Source of the DNA: Proteobacteria bacterium UBA4457
GTDB taxonomy: Bacteria; Pseudomonadota; Gammaproteobacteria; Ga0077536
Reading direction: 5' to 3'
DNA length: 10,580 nt
NCBI GenBank assembly: GCA_002390205.1
Contig: DGOV01000097.1
Location: 1 to 10,580, forward strand
Part shown: piece by piece, positions 7,830 through 10,580 of the stretch
Position numbering within the stretch: the first letter of the stretch is position 1
How the letters are laid out: each line of letters opens with the position of its first letter
Program-made: the position numbers and the translations under genes
Notes under the pieces: model-generated
What the model saw: only the letters and a program-made list of their open reading frames with translations
What the model was told of the DNA's origin: nothing
Databases searched by the model: none

Positions 7830-8207
7830 ATGGCTATAAGTATTAAACAACAGATTCAGGCTGCTAATAAAAATCTGACTGCTTTATTTAAGGCAGGTGA
7901 TATGAAATCAGTAGCAAGCTGCTACTCCAAAAATTCTAAATTTATGCCTCCAAACAGTAAGTCGATAAAAAGCAAGAAGGCAATACAGGAATTCTGGGAA
8001 AACACAGCGGCTCTTGGAGTATCAGCACTGTCACTCAGAACAGGACAGGTGGAAAAACTAGGAACAACTGCGATTGAAACTGGAGTTGCCACATTGAAAG
8101 ATAAAGATGGGGTTACTTTAGACCAAGCCGACTATGTCGTTGTCTGGAAATTAGAAAACAAGGCTTGGAAACTTCACTGGGACATCTTCAACAGCAATAC
8201 TGCTTAA
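7830..8207 (+). CDS. NTF2/SnoaL-like small protein (DUF4440-type)
   Basis: This 125-residue protein has the cone-shaped NTF2-like fold pattern: an N-terminal helix pair (IKQQIQAANKNLTALFKAGDMKSVASCYS), FMPPNS before a second helix (KAIQEFWENTA), then strands ending in YVVVWKLENKAWKLHWDIFNSN (102-123). The last stretch is the hallmark of DUF4440/SnoaL-like proteins. Such proteins may be isomerases, cyclases or ligand binders, and many have no known activity. No signal peptide is visible. GGGG (7818-7821) lies eight bases before the ATG, and the gene begins 30 bases after the HAD stop, so it may end the surE operon. It is followed by a gap rich in inverted repeats. Family assignment is good, function unknown. 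Confidence 0.8.
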   Translation: MAISIKQQIQAANKNLTALFKAGDMKSVASCYSKNSKFMPPNSKSIKSKKAIQEFWENTAALGVSALSLRTGQVEKLGTTAIETGVATLKDKDGVTLDQADYVVVWKLENKAWKLHWDIFNSNTA

Positions 8208-8219
8208 GATATTACGCAA

Positions 8220-8282
8220 CCCAGCAGGTTATTGTAAATAATGTCCAGTCTGCATACGTAGACTCTTACCAAACCTGCTGGG
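8220..8282. repeat. Perfect 11-base inverted repeat enclosing a hairpin
   Basis: CCCAGCAGGTT (8220-8230) and AACCTGCTGGG (8272-8282) are exact reverse complements. ACG (8214-8216) and CGT (8284-8286) could extend the stem past a small internal loop. Inside lies a second hairpin, bases 8247-8253 pairing with 8258-8264 (seven pairs, one G-U) around the loop ATAC. No run of T follows, so this does not look like a standard intrinsic terminator. It lies just after the NTF2-like gene and could be a structured RNA, a transcript-end stabiliser or a protein-binding site. Confidence 0.6.
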
Positions 8283-8360
8283 ACGTTTAACTGTATGCGT
8301 TGTCGCCTTACAACCCTAGTTTCCTCGATTAGACAGGGAAGAATACAGTTTGTACCCTCT

Positions 8361-8394
8361 CTCAATCTGGATTTTCACAAGAGACCAGATTAAG
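8361..8394. repeat. Hairpin upstream of the carbonic anhydrase gene
   Basis: AATCTGG (8364-8370) and CCAGATT (8385-8391) are exact reverse complements around a 14-base loop, and after one mismatch CT (8361-8362) pairs with AG (8393-8394). A further pair, AACTGTAT (8289-8296) and ATACAGTT (8343-8350), lies between this and the 11-base repeat. The hairpin ends about 30 bases before the carbonic anhydrase start, so a leader-RNA or operator role is possible. I saw no clear promoter here. Confidence 0.45.
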
Positions 8395-8425
8395 ATACGC
8401 ACAGTAACCAAAATGCGAGGAACGA

Positions 8426-9073
8426 ATGACTATTGCCTCTCCCCTTCCTGCCTATCTCAGACAGCGCTACTTAGGCTGGAAGGCAACAAAATTTGCGGAA
8501 AATAAGGCTTGGTATAAGCGACTAGCAGAAGAAGGCCAGAACCCCCGTGTAATGGTCATTTCCTGTTGTGATAGCCGGGTTCATGTCACAGCGATTTTGG
8601 GCTCAGATGCGGGGGAGTTTTTCATCCACCGCAATGTAGCTAATCTGGTCCCACCTTTTAGTCCCGACAGCGATCATCATGGCACATCTGCTGCGGTTGA
8701 ATATGCCGTCACTAACCTCCATGTCTCGCACATCATTGTTTTGGGACATTCTAATTGCGGTGGTGTAAATGGCTGTCACGACATGTGCTCGGGTATCGCA
8801 CCCGATCTGGAGAAAAAATCGAGTTTTGTCGGTCGATGGATGGATATCCTGCGGCCAGGCTATGAGCGCATTGACCATTCCCAAAGTAAAGAAGAGCAAT
8901 TGCGAGCACTGGAGCACGAAGGTGTGATTGTATCGATGGAAAATTTGATGAGCTTCCCATTTGTACATGATGCCGTTGCTGCAGAAATGTTGTCCATTCA
9001 TGGGCTATGGAACGACATCGGCGAGGGTAGCCTACACTCTTATAATGGCGAAAATTTTGAACTGATAAGCTAA
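8426..9073 (+). CDS. Beta-class carbonic anhydrase
   Basis: The enzyme interconverts CO2 and bicarbonate in the cytoplasm. At 215 residues it has normal length for bacterial beta-carbonic anhydrases. Zinc ligands are C48, H108 and C111, from CCDSR (47-51) and GHSNCGG (107-113), with the catalytic D49-R51 pair. FIHRNVANLVPP (66-77), GTSAAVEYAV (86-95) and the C-terminal IHGLWNDIGEGSLHSY (191-206) are also typical. The family more often has SCSDSR; here the residue before the zinc cysteine is also cysteine. GAGGA (8417-8421) precedes the ATG at normal spacing. A sampled 60-base stretch is about 52% GC, clearly higher than the next gene. It appears to be a single-gene unit; no bicarbonate transporter, carboxylase or cyanase is adjacent, so its metabolic partner is unclear. 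Identification is firm. Confidence 0.95.
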   Translation: MTIASPLPAYLRQRYLGWKATKFAENKAWYKRLAEEGQNPRVMVISCCDSRVHVTAILGSDAGEFFIHRNVANLVPPFSPDSDHHGTSAAVEYAVTNLHVSHIIVLGHSNCGGVNGCHDMCSGIAPDLEKKSSFVGRWMDILRPGYERIDHSQSKEEQLRALEHEGVIVSMENLMSFPFVHDAVAAEMLSIHGLWNDIGEGSLHSYNGENFELIS

Positions 9074-9094
9074 ATTTGCTTGAACACAACTAGT

Positions 9095-9129
9095 CATGCC
9101 TCTTAGGCTAATTAAGAGAATGGAGCATG
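9095..9129. repeat. Imperfect stem-loop between carbonic anhydrase and the P-loop gene
   Basis: CTCTTA (9100-9105) pairs with TAAGAG (9113-9118) over a seven-base loop, and CATGC (9095-9099) can pair with GCATG (9125-9129) after an unpaired six-base bulge. There is no T-run, so a terminator role for the carbonic anhydrase gene is possible but weakly supported. Confidence 0.3.
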
Positions 9130-9160
9130 TCGTGAGGTTTCAGAGAAGTATACTAGATAC

Positions 9161-9691
9161 ATGATTATTTCAATTATTGGTCTACCCTCAGTTGGTAAAT
9201 CTGATTTACTAAAATCTATGATGAGAACTTTAGGAGAACCGAAGCGGATAAGCTTCGGACCAGATTTTAAGTGCACTACATTCAATGACATTCTCGTTTT
9301 AGGGCAATACAACGATTCCACTTTCTCTGGAACAGACTCTTGGAGGTACTCAACAATTGAAACAGGGATTTTTGAGAATTTTATTAACTTCAAAGTTAAA
9401 GACTATCGACATATTATCTTTGAGGGAGCAACTCTTCTATCTAAACTGAAATTTATTGCAAAAAAATTTGATGCAAAATTCTTTCTATTGACCATGAATC
9501 AAAAAGAAGAGAGCGTGAGACATAAGCTCAGACGAAATAAACAATCATCGAAATGGATAAAGAGTAGGCGAAAACAGCTGCATCATCTTAGGAATGACGG
9601 TTTCCTTCAGGGTCATCTGTTAGTTAGAGAAAACAATACTCTTGAAGATATGGATATAATTAAATCAGAAATTCTAAATCTACTAGTTTAA
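9161..9691 (+). CDS. P-loop kinase-like protein, phage-type
   Basis: This 176-residue protein starts directly with a Walker A strand-loop, GLPSVGKS (7-14). LGQYNDSTFSGTD (47-59) and a Walker B-like strand with acidic end, HIIFEGATLL (84-93), follow. Next comes a basic, lid-like segment VRHKLRRNKQSSKWIKSRRKQ (119-139). The order P-loop, LGxY...F.GTD, FEG, then R..R...Q...WIKSRR recalls phage P-loop kinases, including those proposed or shown to phosphorylate modified DNA bases such as 5-hydroxymethyluracil. That comparison is from memory and not proven. The start must be this ATG, since no later one keeps the P-loop. GAGAAG (9143-9148) lies rather far upstream, and a TATACT (9149-9154) sits only six bases before the ATG. 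The gene is AT-rich (sampled stretches 28-40% GC), stands alone and is followed by a gene-poor stretch, all signs of transfer. No restriction, methylase or hydroxylase partner is present. A general nucleoside or shikimate-like kinase is the alternative. Confidence 0.7.
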   Translation: MIISIIGLPSVGKSDLLKSMMRTLGEPKRISFGPDFKCTTFNDILVLGQYNDSTFSGTDSWRYSTIETGIFENFINFKVKDYRHIIFEGATLLSKLKFIAKKFDAKFFLLTMNQKEESVRHKLRRNKQSSKWIKSRRKQLHHLRNDGFLQGHLLVRENNTLEDMDIIKSEILNLLV

Positions 9692-9698
9692 GTTACAA

Positions 9699-9729
9699 AA
9701 TTTTCCTATTGGCGTGCAATAAGAAAATT
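9699..9729. terminator. Terminator-like hairpin after the P-loop gene
   Basis: Seven bases after the stop codon, bases 9699-9711 and 9717-9729 form a 13-position stem with 12 pairs (one C-A mismatch) and the five-base loop GCGTG. The arms are A/T-rich at the base (AATTTTC and GAAAATT), so the shape could work on either strand. It lacks the usual GC-rich stem and following T-tract, so efficient intrinsic termination is uncertain. Confidence 0.45.
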
Positions 9730-9745
9730 AGCATATTATCTAATA

Positions 9746-9760
9746 AAATCAATAACTTAA
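9746..9760. repeat. 15-base direct repeat, copy 1
   Basis: AAATCAATAACTTAA occurs here and again, identically and in the same orientation, at 10369-10383. The copies bracket 608 bases of non-coding DNA. Even in AT-rich sequence an exact 15-base match in so short a region is unlikely by chance. Confidence 0.6.
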
Positions 9761-9977
9761 AAAGTAGTTGCACAAGACTTGCACTCATTTTTGGTAAATT
9801 ATCGAAATCTATAACACCCAAGATATTGTTCAATATGTCTCGTTTCATTGTAAGTGACTGACAACATTAAAAAAACCTAAAAATACCACCGATATGTGTT
9901 TGTTTTTGTTTGTTGTTACAGAGTCTAACTTGCACACACCAAAAGTTAAAATTACCAAGAGGAACAAGTTTTGAGAT

Positions 9978-10117
9978 GAGTGGGTTGTCAAACTACTTTC
10001 AGTTTTACTTGGATACCTGACTACGGATGGTAGACAGGTAGTCAACATTCAATCAGGAGAATATTTACAGATTTCCTGATCATCTGGATACGAACGACCA
10101 GACTCGACAACCCATTC
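9978..10117. other. Possible multi-stem structured RNA region
   Basis: GAGTGGGTTGTC (9978-9989) can pair with GACAACCCATTC (10106-10117) over 12 positions with one G-U. Enclosed are three smaller stems: TACCTG (10014-10019) with CAGGTA (10035-10040), or alternatively GACTAC (10019-10024) with GTAGTC (10038-10043); ATCAGGAGA (10052-10060) with the segment 10072-10080 (nine pairs, one G-U); and TCTGG (10083-10087) with CCAGA (10098-10102). The layout resembles a closed multi-branch RNA on either strand. Short stems arise by chance in 700 bases, so this stays a candidate. No known RNA family is recognised. Confidence 0.25.
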
Positions 10118-10295
10118 TTGTATACATTCACTCTTTGTCCGCTGGGTGTTATTAAAACAATAAGTCAGAGTAGTGAGTTCATATACCGTCACTGAATATA
10201 AGGCCCGCCCCTTCGGTATTTAAGTGGTCAGTCTTATCCTATCTGAGAATTATTTTCACAGCACTGAGATCATCAATCTAACTTTAAAATGATAA

Positions 10296-10315
10296 ATGGG
10301 AGACCTATGGGAGAC
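10296..10315. repeat. Tandem direct repeat of nine bases
   Basis: ATGGGAGAC occurs at 10296-10304 and 10307-10315, separated by CT. TGGGAGA within each copy can pair at six of seven positions with the acceptor 3' strand TATCCCA of the tRNA fragment downstream, which may be chance or a trace of a tRNA 5' end. Confidence 0.5.
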
Positions 10316-10368
10316 TTTTTATATGTAATTAAGCGGATGCTTTATTCGTCGAAAAATCTAAAGTATAT

Positions 10369-10383
10369 AAATCAATAACTTAA
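10369..10383. repeat. 15-base direct repeat, copy 2
   Basis: Identical to the copy at 9746-9760. This copy ends 15 bases before the inverted repeat that flanks the tRNA-Gln fragment. Confidence 0.6.
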
Positions 10384-10398
10384 CTACAACATAAGGAA

Positions 10399-10465
10399 CT
10401 TAGAAGGCGGACTCTGACCCCGCCGGTGAGGGTTCGAATCCTTCTATCCCAGCCAACCTTCTAAG
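10399..10465. repeat. 9-base inverted repeat flanking the tRNA fragment
   Basis: CTTAGAAGG (10399-10407) and CCTTCTAAG (10457-10465) are exact reverse complements. The right arm begins two bases after the CCA end and the left arm runs into the first bases of the tRNA-like part. A variant of the right arm, CCTTCTCAAG, recurs at 10487-10496. It could be arm-type recombinase sites or an RNA stem enclosing the fragment. Confidence 0.55.
10404..10455 (+). tRNA. 3' fragment of tRNA-Gln(CTG); candidate attachment site
   Basis: The sequence matches the 3' two thirds of a glutamine tRNA. An anticodon arm at 10407-10423 has loop CTCTGAC, anticodon CTG at 10414-10416, four pairs plus an A-C mismatch next to the loop. 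A short variable loop follows. The T arm has stem GAGGG/CCTTC and loop TTCGAAT (10428-10444). The acceptor 3' strand is TATCCCA (10445-10451), then discriminator G and encoded CCA (10453-10455). The ending ATCCCAGCCA with discriminator G fits bacterial tRNA-Gln. Immediately upstream there is no D stem and no TGGGATA-like 5' acceptor strand, so it cannot fold as a complete tRNA. A displaced tRNA 3' end is what tRNA-targeted integrases leave at the far border of an island. The intact gene would then lie left of the window. A decayed tRNA gene is the alternative. Confidence 0.7.
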
Positions 10466-10504
10466 CTAAATCCCCTGCTACATAAGCCTTCTCAAGTTGG
10501 TTTT

Positions 10505-10580
10505 TCAGTTAGCTAGCGGTCCACCTACAAGATATTTGTTAATAACTTTTGCAGGCAAAGGAATATATCCGTCTTTTATA
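10505..10580 (-). CDS. C-terminal end of a protein, possibly PstS-like (partial)
   Basis: On the minus strand an open frame enters at the right window edge and ends at TGA (10507-10505). Its last 24 residues are IKDGYIPLPAKVINKY followed by LVGGPLAN. GYIPLP followed by a short amphipathic helix resembles the C terminus of periplasmic phosphate-binding proteins (PstS family), but so short a piece cannot prove it. The frame also lacks internal stops only over this short length. If real, it is the first gene outside the tRNA border, transcribed towards it. Confidence 0.4.
   Translation of the reverse strand, partial: IKDGYIPLPAKVINKYLVGGPLAN

Larger units (their letters stand above)
9692..10398. 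other. Gene-poor, AT-rich stretch with repeats
   Basis: I see no convincing protein gene in these 700 bases. The stretch holds a terminator-like hairpin, a 15-base direct repeat, T/G-rich tracts (about 9897-9917), a possible multi-stem RNA region and a short tandem repeat, listed separately. The longest open frame (9845-10048, minus) lacks a ribosome site and family features. The stretch lies between the phage-like kinase and the tRNA fragment, as expected of decayed island or prophage DNA. Confidence 0.6.

Noticed and set aside
8212..8290. Integron attC-like recombination site
   Set aside because: Size and paired arms are attC-like, but the ends ACGCAAC and GTTTAAC do not fit the RYYYAAC and GTTRRRY core rules, and there is no array of small cassettes or integron integrase.
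8603..9089. Two minus-strand open frames of 132 and 112 residues
   Set aside because: Both are antisense to the carbonic anhydrase gene, show no family motifs and have no supporting start signals.
9976..10020. Possible 14-residue leader peptide starting at ATG 9976
   Set aside because: A GAGGAAC lies too far upstream, nothing regulated follows, and such short frames are expected by chance.
9845..10048. 67-residue open frame on the minus strand with a hydrophobic stretch
   Set aside because: No ribosome site precedes its ATG, composition is not protein-like overall, and it crosses the hairpin-rich region.
9692..10398. CRISPR array or retron msr/msd
   Set aside because: There are no regularly spaced repeats, and no cas gene or reverse transcriptase in the window.
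10399..10465. 3' end of a tmRNA
   Set aside because: tmRNA ends in an alanine-type acceptor (GCTCCACCA-like); this ends in ATCCCAGCCA and has a tRNA-Gln-like anticodon arm.

Overview
The window reads as a bacterial chromosome segment, most likely from a proteobacterium: Shine-Dalgarno-led genes, the standard code, short intergenic gaps, overlapping stop/start pairs and moderate GC. I cannot place it more finely. Marine or otherwise oligotrophic lineages often carry this mix of molybdenum hydroxylase, cyclase-family hydrolase and 2-oxoglutarate dioxygenase, but that is inference only.

Left part (1-5068): a metabolic cluster. A molybdopterin-binding large subunit of the xanthine dehydrogenase/CO dehydrogenase-L family, cut by the left window edge, overlaps by 8 bases a metal-dependent cyclase-family hydrolase. 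A TfdA-like 2-oxoglutarate/Fe(II) dioxygenase faces them from the minus strand. A fold-type I aminotransferase starts divergently from the dioxygenase. Together they look like peripheral catabolism (hydroxylation, ring or amide opening, oxidative ether or C-H cleavage, transamination) of an unknown substrate.

Middle (5182-8207): housekeeping-type genes all on the plus strand. These are an AzoR-type FMN quinone/azo reductase, a small secreted TPR protein, the 5'-nucleotidase SurE (GTG start overlapping the TPR stop), a HAD hydrolase overlapping surE, and an NTF2/SnoaL-like small protein. A gap of about 220 bases full of inverted repeats then precedes a beta-class carbonic anhydrase (8426-9073).

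Right part (9074-10580): the character changes. A lone, AT-rich P-loop protein resembling phage nucleotide/DNA-base kinases is followed by a terminator-like hairpin and about 700 bases without a convincing gene. That stretch holds a 15-base direct repeat, a possible multi-stem RNA and short tandem repeats. It ends at a recognisable 3' part of a tRNA-Gln(CTG) gene (anticodon stem-loop, T arm, acceptor 3' strand, CCA) with no matching D arm or 5' acceptor strand in place. A displaced tRNA 3' end is the classical footprint of tRNA-targeted integration. In this orientation it would mark the right border of an island lying to its left. Beyond it, on the minus strand, is the C-terminal end of another protein, possibly PstS-like, cut by the right window edge.

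Most interesting: the tRNA fragment with its flanking 9-base inverted repeat, the orphan phage-like kinase next to it, and the structured non-coding stretches at 8212-8394 and 9978-10117.
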